A DNA stretch of 64,000 nt from Nocardioides sp. LHD-245 (GCF_030929495.1 NZ_JAVFWN010000006.1:124001-188000), one strand, 5' to 3'; positions 44,127 through 52,711 are shown, numbered from the stretch's first letter. Notes: generated by a model not told the origin, from the letters alone. Numbers and translations are program-made.

Positions 44127-44221
44127 GTTGAGTTGCCACTTTTGACCCGTTGAATTGCCAGTGCCGCACAGGCAACCTGTGCGGCACTGGCAATTCAACG
44201 GGTCAAAAGTGGCAACTCAAC
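44127..44221. terminator. Perfect 46-bp inverted repeat between convergent genes
   Basis: Arms 44127-44172 and 44176-44221 are exact reverse complements around a 3-base CAA loop. It begins 4 bases after one stop codon and ends 3 bases before the other, so it can serve as a bidirectional terminator. Each arm contains a GTTGA(G/A)TTGCCA direct repeat and is markedly less GC-rich than its surroundings. The arms are much longer than needed for termination, so a mobile or miniature-element origin is possible. Confidence 0.9.
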
Positions 44222-44224
44222 GCC

Positions 44225-44641
44225 TCAGTTGAAGGAGTCCCCGCAGGCGCAGGAGCCCGTGGCGTTCGGGTTGTCGATCGTGAAACCCTGCTTCTCGATC
44301 GTGTCGACGAAGTCGATGACCGCGCCGTTGAGGTAGGGGACGCTCATCCGGTCGACCACCACGCCCACGCCATCGAAGTCGGTCACGACGTCGCCGTCGA
44401 GGGTCCGCTCGTCGAAGAAGAGCTGGTAGCGCAGGCCCGAGCAGCCACCGGGCTGCACCGAGATGCGCAGGGACAGGTCGTCACGACCCTCCTGCTCGAG
44501 CAGGCTGCTCACCTTCGCGGCAGCCACCGGGCTCAGGTTGATCTGGTCCTCACGGCGCTCGAAGTCCACGGGCGCCGCGACGGTCGTCGTCGCGCCGGGT
44601 GCGTCGTGGCTGTGGCCGCCTCCGCAGCAGCTGTCGCTCAT
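44225..44641 (-). CDS. HesB/IscA-family iron-sulfur cluster insertion protein (ErpA-like)
   Basis: A 138-residue A-type carrier. The three cluster cysteines are in PGGCSGLRYQ and GSCACGDSFN at the C-terminus. The ATG at 44641 has GGAG 5 bases upstream; a GTG 6 bases earlier is less likely. An unusual N-terminal extension, SDSCCGGGHSHD, adds a Cys/His cluster absent from ordinary ErpA. It would deliver Fe-S clusters to enzymes such as NadA or the Rieske protein. Confidence 0.92.
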   Translation of the reverse strand: MSDSCCGGGHSHDAPGATTTVAAPVDFERREDQINLSPVAAAKVSSLLEQEGRDDLSLRISVQPGGCSGLRYQLFFDERTLDGDVVTDFDGVGVVVDRMSVPYLNGAVIDFVDTIEKQGFTIDNPNATGSCACGDSFN

Positions 44642-44676
44642 GCTCACTCCAAGGTGTGTCAGGCTGGGTCGTCGTC

Positions 44677-44700
44677 GGGTTCGACTAGGGGTTCGACTAG
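44677..44700. repeat. Tandem 12-bp repeat upstream of the Fe-S carrier gene
   Basis: GGGTTCGACTAG occurs twice in direct succession (minus strand CTAGTCGAACCC). It lies 36-59 bases upstream of the ATG at 44641, where a regulator or RNA polymerase would bind. The half sequence CTAGTC-GAA resembles the arms of the palindromes at 13576 and 30184. Confidence 0.55.
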
Positions 44701-44722
44701 CCCAATGGTCGCACAGTCGTGG

Positions 44723-45841
44723 TTATTCCCCCCACACCAGGACCGGCTTGACGACGGCGCCGGCCTTCGAGTCGGCCACGGCGTCGGCGATCTTCTCGAA
44801 GGGGTACGTCGTGACCAGGTGGTCGACGTCGAAGCGGCCGGCCTCGCGCAGCGCGATCAGCTCGGGGATGGTGACCAGTGGGTCCGCCTCCCCCTCGATG
44901 GAGGACCGCACGATCTTGCCGGTCTGCAGCAGGTCGATGGCGTCGATGGTGTACTCCGGCGCACCCAGCCCGAGGGCGACCAGCATGCCGCGAGGCCGCA
45001 GCGAGCGCTGGGCCTGGAGCACGACCGCCGCGATGGCCGTCGTGTCGATCGCGTACGACGCCCCGCCGGCGGTCAGCTCCCGGACGCGGTCCTCGACGGG
45101 CGCCGCGCCCTCCTCGCCGGGGTCGACGGCCGTCGCGCCGTAGCCCTCCGCGATCTGTCGGCGCGCGGCGACCGGGTCGACGGCGACGACGGTCTCCACG
45201 CCCGCTCCCCTGGCGGCGGCGATCGCCGCCAGGCCCACCGCGCCGGCGCCGTACACGACGATGCTGTCGCCGGGGGCAGGGTCGAGGACGTTGAGCACGG
45301 TGCCGGCGCCGGTCTGGAAGCCGCAGGCGAAGGGGGCCAGCCGGGTCAGGTCGAGGGCCTTGTCGACGACCACGCAGTTGTCGGCGTACGCGAGGGCGTG
45401 GCGGGCCAGGCTGGACTGGCCGAAGAAGTTGCCGAAGACCGTCTGGCTGTCGCCGTTCTCCCGGCGACGCTTCATGGTGGTCGAGCCGTCGGCGCGCATG
45501 CCCATGTAGTTGAGCAGCAACGACTGCTCGCAGTAGCCGACGTCGCCCGCCCGGCAGGGGCCGCACGCACGGCAGGAGCGGAAGCTCATCACCACGTGGT
45601 CACCGACCTCGATGCCGCTCACCGTGGCGCCGACCCGCTCCACGACGCCGGTGCCCTCGTGGCCCACGACGGTCGGCAGCATCTCCTGCGGCAGCATCGC
45701 CGGCACGGTCAGGTCGGTGTGGCACAGGCCGGTCGCGACGATCCGGACCAGGACCTCGTCGTCACGGGGATCCTCGAGCTCGACGTCGGCGACGACGAAG
45801 TCGCCGCCCGGCTCCTCGACGAGGAAGGCGGTGGTCTTCAC
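44723..45841 (-). CDS. NAD(P)-dependent zinc alcohol dehydrogenase
   Basis: A 372-residue medium-chain dehydrogenase. Catalytic zinc ligands are in TGLCHTDL (Cys about 40) and GHEGTGVVE (His about 65); structural zinc cysteines in CRACGPCRAGDVGYC. The Rossmann motif is GAGAVGLAAI (about 195). It resembles the aryl-alcohol/class III-like group. It oxidizes an alcohol or reduces an aldehyde; the substrate is unknown. The start overlaps the DUF4334 gene stop, so the two are coupled. Confidence 0.92.
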   Translation of the reverse strand: MKTTAFLVEEPGGDFVVADVELEDPRDDEVLVRIVATGLCHTDLTVPAMLPQEMLPTVVGHEGTGVVERVGATVSGIEVGDHVVMSFRSCRACGPCRAGDVGYCEQSLLLNYMGMRADGSTTMKRRRENGDSQTVFGNFFGQSSLARHALAYADNCVVVDKALDLTRLAPFACGFQTGAGTVLNVLDPAPGDSIVVYGAGAVGLAAIAAARGAGVETVVAVDPVAARRQIAEGYGATAVDPGEEGAAPVEDRVRELTAGGASYAIDTTAIAAVVLQAQRSLRPRGMLVALGLGAPEYTIDAIDLLQTGKIVRSSIEGEADPLVTIPELIALREAGRFDVDHLVTTYPFEKIADAVADSKAGAVVKPVLVWGE

Positions 45842-46308
45842 GCGTCACGCTCCAGCCAGAAGTAGTAGAGGTCGTCGCTGCCGAAGGTGCCGGCCAGCTT
45901 GCCGTTCATGATGCCCATGACGGTGCGGGAGTCGACCTTCTTGAAATGGTCGAGGACCGGCATCTTGTCGTAGACCATCGTGGCGGTGACCTCGCCGCGG
46001 AAGCCGACCGGCCACAGCGACGCCTCACCTCCGCCGCCGGCGGCGAGGTTGGAGTACAGCTCGCCGTTCTCGTCGCGACACACGAGCGGCACCGCGGCGA
46101 GCGGACTGTCGAACCGCTTGCCGTGCCAGCGCACCTGCCGCAGCACCGTGCTGGCGACGTGCCCCGTGGCGAAGTCGCCCCCGCGCCAGGCCCCGAGCAT
46201 CTCGTCGACCCGGACGGTCGCGAGATCGGCCCAGAGCGCGTCGAGATCACGGGGAGCCGCATGCTCGGCCGCGCGGAGGTCGTCGAAACGCGTCCTGTTG
46301 TCGGTCAC
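45838..46308 (-). CDS. GXWXG/DUF4334 domain protein
   Basis: A 156-residue protein with the N-terminal GXWXG motif (MLGAWRGGDF) and a C-terminal DUF4334 domain (MVYDKMPVLDHFKKVDSRTVMGIMNGK, ending YYFWLERD). The family has no settled biochemical role. It is translationally coupled to the alcohol dehydrogenase, which suggests a shared pathway. TAGATT is 6 bases before its GTG start (leaderless type). Confidence 0.88.
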   Translation of the reverse strand: MTDNRTRFDDLRAAEHAAPRDLDALWADLATVRVDEMLGAWRGGDFATGHVASTVLRQVRWHGKRFDSPLAAVPLVCRDENGELYSNLAAGGGGEASLWPVGFRGEVTATMVYDKMPVLDHFKKVDSRTVMGIMNGKLAGTFGSDDLYYFWLERDA

Positions 46309-46363
46309 CCGAGCAATCTAGAACACGTTCCACTTCTTGGCGAGAGGCGTCAGGTGCCGGGGT

Positions 46364-47449
46364 TCAGGACGACCACGTCCGCGCCACCCGGGCTGCCAGC
46401 TCGGTGAGCGCGCCGGAGGGGTCCGCGAAAGCCCGCTCCTCCCCGACCGCGCCGACGAGGGAGTACGCCGCGTCCATGCCGAGCGCCCTCATCTCGCGGG
46501 ACCCCACGAGCACCTGCCCGGCCAGGGCCACACACGGCCGGAGCGCCTCGGCGGCGAGCGCGGCCACCCCCGCCGGCACCTTGCCGGCCCGGCTGCTGAA
46601 GTCGAAGGCACCCTCACCGGTGATCACCAGATCGGCCGCACGCGCCTGACCGGCGAGGTCCACGGCCTCGGCGACCAGTCCGATGCCCGAGACCCGGGTG
46701 CCGCCGAGCAGCATCAGGGCGAAGCCGAGCCCGCCCGCGGCGCCGGCGCCCGGCTCGAGCGCGAGCCGCCGGTCGGTCGCGGCGGCGAAGCTCTCGAGGA
46801 AGCCGTCGAGCAGGACCTGGGTCTCCTCGTCGATGCCCTTCTGGGCGCCGAAGGTCTTGCTCGCCCCGAACAGGCCGGTGAGCGGGCTGTCGACGTCCGT
46901 CGCCGCGACGAGCTCGACGCCGTCGACCATGCCACGGGCGATGCTCAGGTCCACCCGGGTCACCCCGTCGAGGAAGATCCCGCCCACGTCGAGAGCGACG
47001 TCGGCGTCCGCGCCGAGCGCGGCGAGCAGACCGGCGCCGCCATCGTTGGTCCCGGACCCGCCGAGCCCGACGACCACGCGGGTCGCTCCCGCGTCGACCG
47101 CCTCCAGCAGCAGCCGACCGACACCGACCGTCGTACCGAACTCGCCGAGCCGGCCGCCGGTGAGGTGTACGCCGCAGACCTGCGCGCTCTCGACGTAGAC
47201 GGTCTCGCCGACCTTGAGGATCGTGGCCGGCACCTCGTGGCCCTGCGGCGCCTCCCCGACGACCGCCAGCAGCTCGCCGCCGAGGCTCGCGTGCAGGACG
47301 TCGACGAACCCGGGCCCGCCGTCGGACATCGGCGCCAGCACGATCTCGTCGTCCGGGGCGTGTCGGCGCCAGCCGGCGGCGATCGCCTCAGCTGCCTCGA
47401 CCGCCGTCAGCGTGCCCGCGAACTTGTCGGGGGCCACCAGGATCCGCAT
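46364..47449 (-). CDS. Glycerate kinase
   Basis: Phosphorylates glycerate (type I glycerate kinase, Gly_kinase family). 361 residues starting MRILVAPDKFAGTLTAVEAAEAIAAGW, with MSDGGPGFVDVL, VVVGLGGSGTNDGGAGLL and the C-terminal ITGEGAFDFSSRAGKVPAGVA. All are hallmark motifs. Separate from the DUF4334 gene by 55 bases. A CATGAT box 7 bases before the ATG could be its -10. Confidence 0.94.
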   Translation of the reverse strand: MRILVAPDKFAGTLTAVEAAEAIAAGWRRHAPDDEIVLAPMSDGGPGFVDVLHASLGGELLAVVGEAPQGHEVPATILKVGETVYVESAQVCGVHLTGGRLGEFGTTVGVGRLLLEAVDAGATRVVVGLGGSGTNDGGAGLLAALGADADVALDVGGIFLDGVTRVDLSIARGMVDGVELVAATDVDSPLTGLFGASKTFGAQKGIDEETQVLLDGFLESFAAATDRRLALEPGAGAAGGLGFALMLLGGTRVSGIGLVAEAVDLAGQARAADLVITGEGAFDFSSRAGKVPAGVAALAAEALRPCVALAGQVLVGSREMRALGMDAAYSLVGAVGEERAFADPSGALTELAARVARTWSS

Positions 47450-47556
47450 GGGTCACATCATGGTGGACATCTGCCGTCGCCGGCATCCGGACCTGCGGAT
47501 CGGCGACGGCGGCCCCGGCGGCGTACCTGCACCACGGGGCGCTGCCGCAGCGCTCC

Positions 47557-47578
47557 CCCGTCAAACTAGACTGACGGG
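47557..47578. promoter_or_regulatory. Palindrome over the nadA transcription/translation start
   Basis: CCCGTCA-AACTAGAC-TGACGGG, perfect 7-bp arms around 8 bases, ending directly at the nadA ATG. The TAGACT -10 box (47567-47572) lies inside it, 6 bases before the ATG, so a bound repressor would block a leaderless promoter. No Shine-Dalgarno sequence is present. Confidence 0.55.
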
Positions 47579-48778
47579 ATGACCACCGTGGACCTTCCGC
47601 TGCTGCCGCTCGGCCGTGGCACGGACCCGCTCTCCGAGCGGGGCGTCGAGTGCCCCGGCGACCTGCCGGCACCGTCCGACCCGGACCTCGTGGCGCGCGC
47701 CCGCGCCGCCAAGGAGAAGCTGGGCGAGCGGCTGTTCGTGCTGGGGCATCACTACCAGCGTGACGAGGTCATCCAGTTCGCCGACGTGACCGGTGACTCG
47801 TTCAAGCTGGCCCGCGATGCCGCAGCCCGGCCGGACGCGGAGTTCATCGTCTTCTGTGGCGTGCACTTCATGGCGGAGTCGGCCGACATCCTCACCGGTC
47901 CCGAGCAGAAGGTGATCCTGCCCGACCTCGCGGCCGGCTGCTCGATGGCCGACATGGCGCGGATCGCGCAGGTCGAGAAGGCCTGGGAGGCGCTGGCGGC
48001 GGCCGGTGTCCAGGACTCCGTCGTTCCGGTGACCTACATGAACTCCAGCGCCGACATCAAGGCCTTCTGCGGCCGCAACGGCGGCGTCGTGTGCACCTCC
48101 TCCAACGCCGAGGCCGCCCTCGACTGGGCCTTCCAGCAGAAGGGCGTGGACAACAAGGACACCAAGGTCCTGTTCCTGCCCGACCAGCACCTCGGCCGCA
48201 ACACCGCGGTCCTGCAGCTGGGCTTCGAGCTCGACGAGTGCGTCGTGTGGAACCCCCACAAGCCCAACGGCGGGCTGAGCGCCGAGGAGCTGGCGGGCGC
48301 CCGGATGATCCTGTGGAAGGGGCACTGCTCGGTCCACGGGCGGTTCTCCGCCGATGTCGTCGACGAACTGCGCACCAAGGTGCCGGACCTCAACGTCCTG
48401 GTGCACCCCGAGTGCCAGCACGAGGTGGTGCTCAAGGCCGACCTGGTCGGCTCCACCGAGTTCATCATCAAGACCATCGAGGCGGCACCCGCCGGCTCCA
48501 GCTGGGCCATCGGCACCGAGCTCAACCTCGTGCAGCGCCTGGCCGACGCGCACCCGGACAAGAACATCATGTTCCTGGACCGCAACGTCTGCTACTGCTC
48601 CACGATGAACCGGATCGACCTGCCCCACCTCGTGTGGACCCTGGAGAACCTCGTCGAGGGTGTCGTGGCCAACCAGATCGAGGTCGACCCGCAGACCGAG
48701 GCCGACGCGCTGACCGCCCTGCAGCGGATGCTGGACCTCCCCGGCCTGGAACACAAGGGAGGGGCCCATCGTGACTGA
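47579..48778 (+). CDS. nadA: Quinolinate synthase
   Basis: Condenses iminoaspartate with dihydroxyacetone phosphate to quinolinate in NAD synthesis, using a 4Fe-4S cluster. 399 residues, the longer actinobacterial form. Motifs: LGHHYQRDEVIQFADVTGDS, FCGVHFMAESADIL (cluster Cys), HPECQHEVV (cluster Cys) and CYCSTMNRI. No nadB or nadC follows; instead a zinc-ribbon gene overlaps its 3' end by 8 bases. An A-type Fe-S carrier lies 3 kb upstream. Confidence 0.95.
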   Translation: MTTVDLPLLPLGRGTDPLSERGVECPGDLPAPSDPDLVARARAAKEKLGERLFVLGHHYQRDEVIQFADVTGDSFKLARDAAARPDAEFIVFCGVHFMAESADILTGPEQKVILPDLAAGCSMADMARIAQVEKAWEALAAAGVQDSVVPVTYMNSSADIKAFCGRNGGVVCTSSNAEAALDWAFQQKGVDNKDTKVLFLPDQHLGRNTAVLQLGFELDECVVWNPHKPNGGLSAEELAGARMILWKGHCSVHGRFSADVVDELRTKVPDLNVLVHPECQHEVVLKADLVGSTEFIIKTIEAAPAGSSWAIGTELNLVQRLADAHPDKNIMFLDRNVCYCSTMNRIDLPHLVWTLENLVEGVVANQIEVDPQTEADALTALQRMLDLPGLEHKGGAHRD

Positions 48779-49118
48779 GCCGCTGCCCCCCTGCCCGGAG
48801 TGCTCGAGCGCGTACACCTACGAGTTGGGCGACCTGATGGTCTGCCCGGAGTGCGCCCATGAGTGGTCGCCCGCCGAGGCAGCGGCGGCGGACGTCGTAC
48901 GTGACGCCAACGGGAAGTCCCTCGCCGAGGGCGACGACGTGATCGTGGTCAAGGATCTCCCGGTGAAGGGGGCGCCCAAGCCGATCAAGTCCGGCACCAA
49001 GGTCCGCGCCATCCGCCTCGTCCCTGCCGAGGCCCGGGTCGGCGGCCACGACATCGACTGCAAGGTCGACGGGTTCGGACCGATGCAGTTGAAGTCCAGT
49101 CTGGTCAGGAAGGCCTGA
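48771..49118 (+). CDS. YjdM/PhnA-family zinc-ribbon protein
   Basis: A 115-residue protein with a zinc ribbon formed by CPECSSAYTYELGDLMVCPEC (about 8-28) and the conserved C-terminal domain GKSLAEGDDVIVVKDLPVKGAPKPIKSGTKV. The old name PhnA is misleading, as no phosphonate role is proven. GGGAGGGG sits before the GTG start at 48771, inside the end of nadA. The next gene follows after 2 bases. Confidence 0.92.
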   Translation: MTEPLPPCPECSSAYTYELGDLMVCPECAHEWSPAEAAAADVVRDANGKSLAEGDDVIVVKDLPVKGAPKPIKSGTKVRAIRLVPAEARVGGHDIDCKVDGFGPMQLKSSLVRKA

Positions 49119-49120
49119 GC

Positions 49121-49711
49121 GTGTTCAAGCGCACCAAGTCCCCCGCCACCGCGGAGCAGACCGCTCCCGACGGCAAGGCCGGCGGCAAGGGCCGTCCGAC
49201 GCCCACGCGCAAGGAGGCCGAGGCGGCGGCGAAGGCACGCGCCAAGGGCCCGCGCGATCGCAAGGACGCCTCCCGCCGCCAGCGTGAGTTCCGCGCCGAG
49301 GAGAGCCGCAAGATCCGCCAGGGCATGAAGAACGGCGACGAGCGCTACTTCCTGCCCCGCGACAAGGGCCCGGTGCGCCGCTTCATCCGCGACTACGTCG
49401 ACCGGCGCTTCTCGATCGTCGAGATGGTCATCCCCCTGATGATCATCGGCCTGATGCTCGGCTACACGGGCAGCTCCGCGCTGGCCCAGGCCAGCAGCAT
49501 GATCCTGCTCGCCACCGTGCTGTTCGTGGTGACCGACATGATCCTGCTGCGGTTCCGGCTGCGTCGCGAGCTGGGCCGCCGCTTCCCCGGCCAGTCGCTC
49601 AAGGGCACGACCTACTACGCCCTGACCCGGTCGATGCAGATGAAGTTCATGCGTCTGCCGAAGGCGCGCGTGAAGATCGGTCAGCCGCTGCCCGAGGACT
49701 ACGACAAGTAG
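49121..49711 (+). CDS. DUF3043 family membrane protein
   Basis: A 196-residue actinobacterium-specific protein. The first 110 residues are highly basic and Lys/Arg/Ala rich (KRTKSPA ... RKDASRRQREFRAEESRKIRQGMKNG). Then comes the conserved RYFLPRDKGPVRRFIRDYVDRRF, and two adjacent membrane helices (about 108-150). The function is unknown. GTG start, 2 bases after the zinc-ribbon gene. Its TAG stop doubles as the start of the TAGGTT box of the next gene. Confidence 0.9.
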   Translation: MFKRTKSPATAEQTAPDGKAGGKGRPTPTRKEAEAAAKARAKGPRDRKDASRRQREFRAEESRKIRQGMKNGDERYFLPRDKGPVRRFIRDYVDRRFSIVEMVIPLMIIGLMLGYTGSSALAQASSMILLATVLFVVTDMILLRFRLRRELGRRFPGQSLKGTTYYALTRSMQMKFMRLPKARVKIGQPLPEDYDK

Positions 49712-49721
49712 GTTCCTCGGC

Positions 49722-50378
49722 GTGAAGGTCATCGCCGCGCTGCACGGTCCCGGATCCGCCCTGCTCGACCCCGCGTTCCGCGCGGAGGTTGCCGCGACCG
49801 GGGCCAGCCGGCTCCAGGTCAACGTCGACGACGACGCCGTCGCGGGCGCGATGCGGTTCGGTCCGGACGCGCCGATCACGGCGATGGTGTCGGTGTGGAC
49901 CGACGGCACCCCGCGGACCCTTCTCGACGTCGTACGACGGCACGACCCGGCCGCGCACGCGTGGTCCGTCGCCGAGCGGGAGCCCCTGGTCCCGCCCGGC
50001 GTGCCGGACGGCGAGCGTGCCGACGCCCTGGCCAACCTCGCCTTCCTGCGCCGGCCGGAGACGATGCCGCACCCCGTGTGGCTGGCCGACTGGCTCGAGC
50101 GGCACACGCAGGTGGCGATCGCCACCCAGGGCACCTTCGGCTACGTCCAGAACCCGGTCCTCGAGCACCTCACGCCCGGTGGCGGTGACGTCGCCGGGAT
50201 CGTCGAGGAGCTGTTCCCGATGGCCGCGCTGACCGACCGACACGCGTTCTACGGCAGCGGCGGCGACGAGGAGGAGCTCCAGCGCCGGTTCACGACGCTG
50301 ATGGACAGCTGCGCGCGCTTCGGCGCGGCGGACGGCCTCGATCTGGTGCCGACCAGCCGCTACGTCTTCGCCCTCTGA
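49722..50378 (+). CDS. Conserved hypothetical protein (EthD/dimeric alpha-beta barrel-like)
   Basis: A 218-residue soluble protein. The N-terminus KVIAALHGPGSALLDPAFRAEVAATGASRLQVNV looks like the first strand-helix-strand of a ferredoxin-like barrel, and VWLADWLERHTQVAIATQGTFGYVQNPVL like the second, as in EthD-domain proteins. No catalytic residues are recognised. TAGGTT is followed by 7 bases and GTG 49722, so a leaderless transcript is likely. Confidence 0.72.
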   Translation: MKVIAALHGPGSALLDPAFRAEVAATGASRLQVNVDDDAVAGAMRFGPDAPITAMVSVWTDGTPRTLLDVVRRHDPAAHAWSVAEREPLVPPGVPDGERADALANLAFLRRPETMPHPVWLADWLERHTQVAIATQGTFGYVQNPVLEHLTPGGGDVAGIVEELFPMAALTDRHAFYGSGGDEEELQRRFTTLMDSCARFGAADGLDLVPTSRYVFAL

Positions 50379-50406
50379 CCCGGCGTACGTCCTCGCCGCG
50401 GCCCGC

Positions 50407-51417
50407 TCAGCCGAGGATCTCCGAGCGGCGTGGCGAGCGGGTCAGGGTCGGATCGGTGGTGACGACACCGTCGAGCGCCCGGTCGATGGCGGCCAGCGTG
50501 TCGGCGTCGAGGCGCACGCCGGCGGCCTTCACGTTCTCGGTGACCTGCTCGGGACGACTGGCTCCGATGATCGCGGCGGACACGTTGTCGTTCTGCAGCA
50601 CCCAGGCGACGGCGAGCTGGGCGAGCGAGAGCCCCGCCTCCTCCGCGATCGGCGCCAGCAGCTGCACCCGCTCGAGCACGTCGTCGCGCAGCCAGCGACC
50701 GATGTCGTTGGCGCCGCCCTTCTCGTCGGTGGCCCGCGATCCGGCCGGCGGCGCCTGGCCCGGACGGTACTTGCCGGTGAGCACGCCCTGGGCGATCGGC
50801 GACCACACGATCTGGCCGATGCCGAGCTCCTTGGAGGTCGGCACCACCTCGGCCTCGATCACCCGCCAGAGCATGGAGTACTGCGGCTGGTTGGAGATCA
50901 GCGGCACCCGCAGCTCGCGCGCCAGGCCGGCGGCCGCCCGGATCTCCTCGGCACGCCACTCCGAGACTCCGATGTAGAGCGCCTTGCCCGACCGGACGAC
51001 GTCGGCGAACGCCAGCATCGTCTCCTCCAGTGGCGTCTCGTGGTCGAAACGGTGGGCCTGGTAGAGATCGACATAGTCTGTGCCGAGCCGGCGCAGCGAA
51101 CCGTCGATCGACTCCATGATGTGCTTGCGTGAGAGGCCGTGGTCGTTGTGGCCGCCGGGCCCGGTCGGCCAGAAGACCTTCGTGAAGACCTCCAGGCCCT
51201 CCCGCCGCTCCCCTGCCAGGGCCTTGCCCAGCACGGTCTCGGCCGCGGTGTTGGCGTAGACGTCCGCCGTGTCGAAGGTCGTGATCCCCTCGTCGAGCGC
51301 GCGACGCACGCACGCCAGGGCGCCCTCCTCCTCGACCTGGGAACCGTGCGTGATCCAGTTGCCGTAGGCGATGGCTGAGATGCGGAGGCCACTCGCCCCG
51401 AGGTTGCGAATCTCCAT
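50407..51417 (-). CDS. Aldo/keto reductase (potassium-channel beta-like)
   Basis: A 336-residue NADPH-dependent TIM-barrel reductase. Catalytic tetrad: Asp and Tyr in FDTADVYANTAAE, Lys in VFTKVFWP, His in LYQAHRFD. The NADPH tail motif IIGASRPEQVTENVKA is at the C-terminus. Most like the Kv-beta/YghZ group that reduces aldehydes such as methylglyoxal. TAGGGT is 6 bases before the ATG. Confidence 0.94.
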   Translation of the reverse strand: MEIRNLGASGLRISAIAYGNWITHGSQVEEEGALACVRRALDEGITTFDTADVYANTAAETVLGKALAGERREGLEVFTKVFWPTGPGGHNDHGLSRKHIMESIDGSLRRLGTDYVDLYQAHRFDHETPLEETMLAFADVVRSGKALYIGVSEWRAEEIRAAAGLARELRVPLISNQPQYSMLWRVIEAEVVPTSKELGIGQIVWSPIAQGVLTGKYRPGQAPPAGSRATDEKGGANDIGRWLRDDVLERVQLLAPIAEEAGLSLAQLAVAWVLQNDNVSAAIIGASRPEQVTENVKAAGVRLDADTLAAIDRALDGVVTTDPTLTRSPRRSEILG

Positions 51418-51469
51418 GGGTTGACCCTAGTGCGCCGGACCACATCGGCGTCCTGCCACACTGACCGGC

Positions 51470-52009
51470 ATGGTCGCTGCTGACGTGTCCGTTCGGGTCG
51501 CCTGGCCGGCCGACGCCGGCGGGATCGCCGCGGTCCAGCTCCGGGCCTGGCAGGAGCGGTACGACGACGGGGTGGCCGGCCTCACCGAGCGCGGCCTCGA
51601 CGCCGCCACCCTCGCGAGTGCCTGGCAGCAGTCGCTGGCCAGGCCGCCGGAGGCCCGGCACCGGGCGCTGGTGGCGCTGGCCCGCGACCGGGTGGTCGGC
51701 TTCGCCGTGACCGGCCCCAACCCCGACCCGGACGCCGACGGGGCCGTCGACGGTGAGATGGCGGAGTTCACCGTCGACCCGGCCGAGACCCGCGCCGGGC
51801 ACGGCTCCCGGCTGCTCCAGGCCTGCGTCGACACGCTGGTCGCGGACGGGTTCACCCGCGCGGTGTGCTGGCTGGACGCGACCGACGACGTCTTCCGGGC
51901 CTTCCTGACCGAGTCCGGCTGGGCACCCGACGGCGCGAGCCGTGAGCTCGCCGCCGAGGCCGGGACCGGCTCGGTCAAGCAGGTCCGGCTCCACACCGCG
52001 CTCGCCTGA
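51470..52009 (+). CDS. GNAT family N-acetyltransferase
   Basis: A 179-residue acetyltransferase. The beta4-alpha3 region EMAEFTVDPAETRAGHGSRLLQACVDTL contains the acetyl-CoA pyrophosphate loop (RAGHGS in place of the usual R/QxxGxG/A), followed by GFTRAVCWLDATDDVFRAFLTESGW. The substrate is unknown. It ends 6 bases before the AzlC gene, so it may be co-transcribed. Confidence 0.9.
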   Translation: MVAADVSVRVAWPADAGGIAAVQLRAWQERYDDGVAGLTERGLDAATLASAWQQSLARPPEARHRALVALARDRVVGFAVTGPNPDPDADGAVDGEMAEFTVDPAETRAGHGSRLLQACVDTLVADGFTRAVCWLDATDDVFRAFLTESGWAPDGASRELAAEAGTGSVKQVRLHTALA

Positions 52010-52015
52010 GGCCCC

Positions 52016-52711
52016 ATGAGCGGCGAGGAGGTGCGGCGGGCCGTCGTACGCGACAGCCTGGGGGTCGCCATCGCGACCGGCACCTACGGGCTGAGCTTCG
52101 GCGCCGTCGGCGTCGCCTCGGGCCTGGACGTGGCGCAGACCTGCGCGCTGTCGCTGGTCATGTTCACCGGGGCCTCGCAGTTCGCGCTGGTCGGCGTCCT
52201 CGGCTCGGGCGGCACGCCCCTGGCCGGCGCGCTCACCGCCCTGCTGCTCGGCACCCGCAACACCCTCTACGGCCTCCGGATGGCCCCGCTGCTGGGCTAC
52301 CGAGGCTGGCGCCGGCTCGCGGCCGCCCAGGTGCTCATCGACGAGTCCACGGCGATGAGCGTGACCCGGCCCGACCGGAGCCTGGCCCGCACCGGCTTTC
52401 TCACCACCGGGCTCACCATCTTCGCGCTCTGGAACCTGACCACCCTCGTGGGCGCGGTCGCCGGCGAGCAGCTCGGCGACCCGAAGGACCTGGGCCTCGA
52501 CGCGGCCGTGGGCGCGGCCTTCCTCGCCCTGCTCTGGCCACGTCTGAGCACCCCCGTCCTGCGGGTGACCGCGGTGCTGGCCGCGCTGGTCGCCGCCGGC
52601 GCGGTGACGGTCACGCCGGCCGGCGTACCCGTGCTCGTGGCGGCGGGCGTCGCCGTACTCGTCGCGGCGCTGGCGCCGCGCCCTGCCCGGCAGCCGGAGG
52701 ACGCGCCGTGA
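52016..52711 (+). CDS. AzlC family branched-chain amino acid permease
   Basis: The large subunit of a two-component exporter for branched-chain amino acids or analogues (LIV-E type). 231 residues with about six or seven helices; typical segments are GTYGLSFGAVGVASGLDVAQTCALSLVMFTGASQFALVGVL and LLGTRNTLYGLRMAPLLG. Coupled by a GTGA overlap to the AzlD gene. Confidence 0.94.
   Translation: MSGEEVRRAVVRDSLGVAIATGTYGLSFGAVGVASGLDVAQTCALSLVMFTGASQFALVGVLGSGGTPLAGALTALLLGTRNTLYGLRMAPLLGYRGWRRLAAAQVLIDESTAMSVTRPDRSLARTGFLTTGLTIFALWNLTTLVGAVAGEQLGDPKDLGLDAAVGAAFLALLWPRLSTPVLRVTAVLAALVAAGAVTVTPAGVPVLVAAGVAVLVAALAPRPARQPEDAP

Noticed and set aside
44150..45865. 571-residue plus-strand frame starting inside the 46-bp hairpin
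   Set aside because: It is antisense to the Fe-S carrier and alcohol dehydrogenase; its first residues are only the repeat arm translated.
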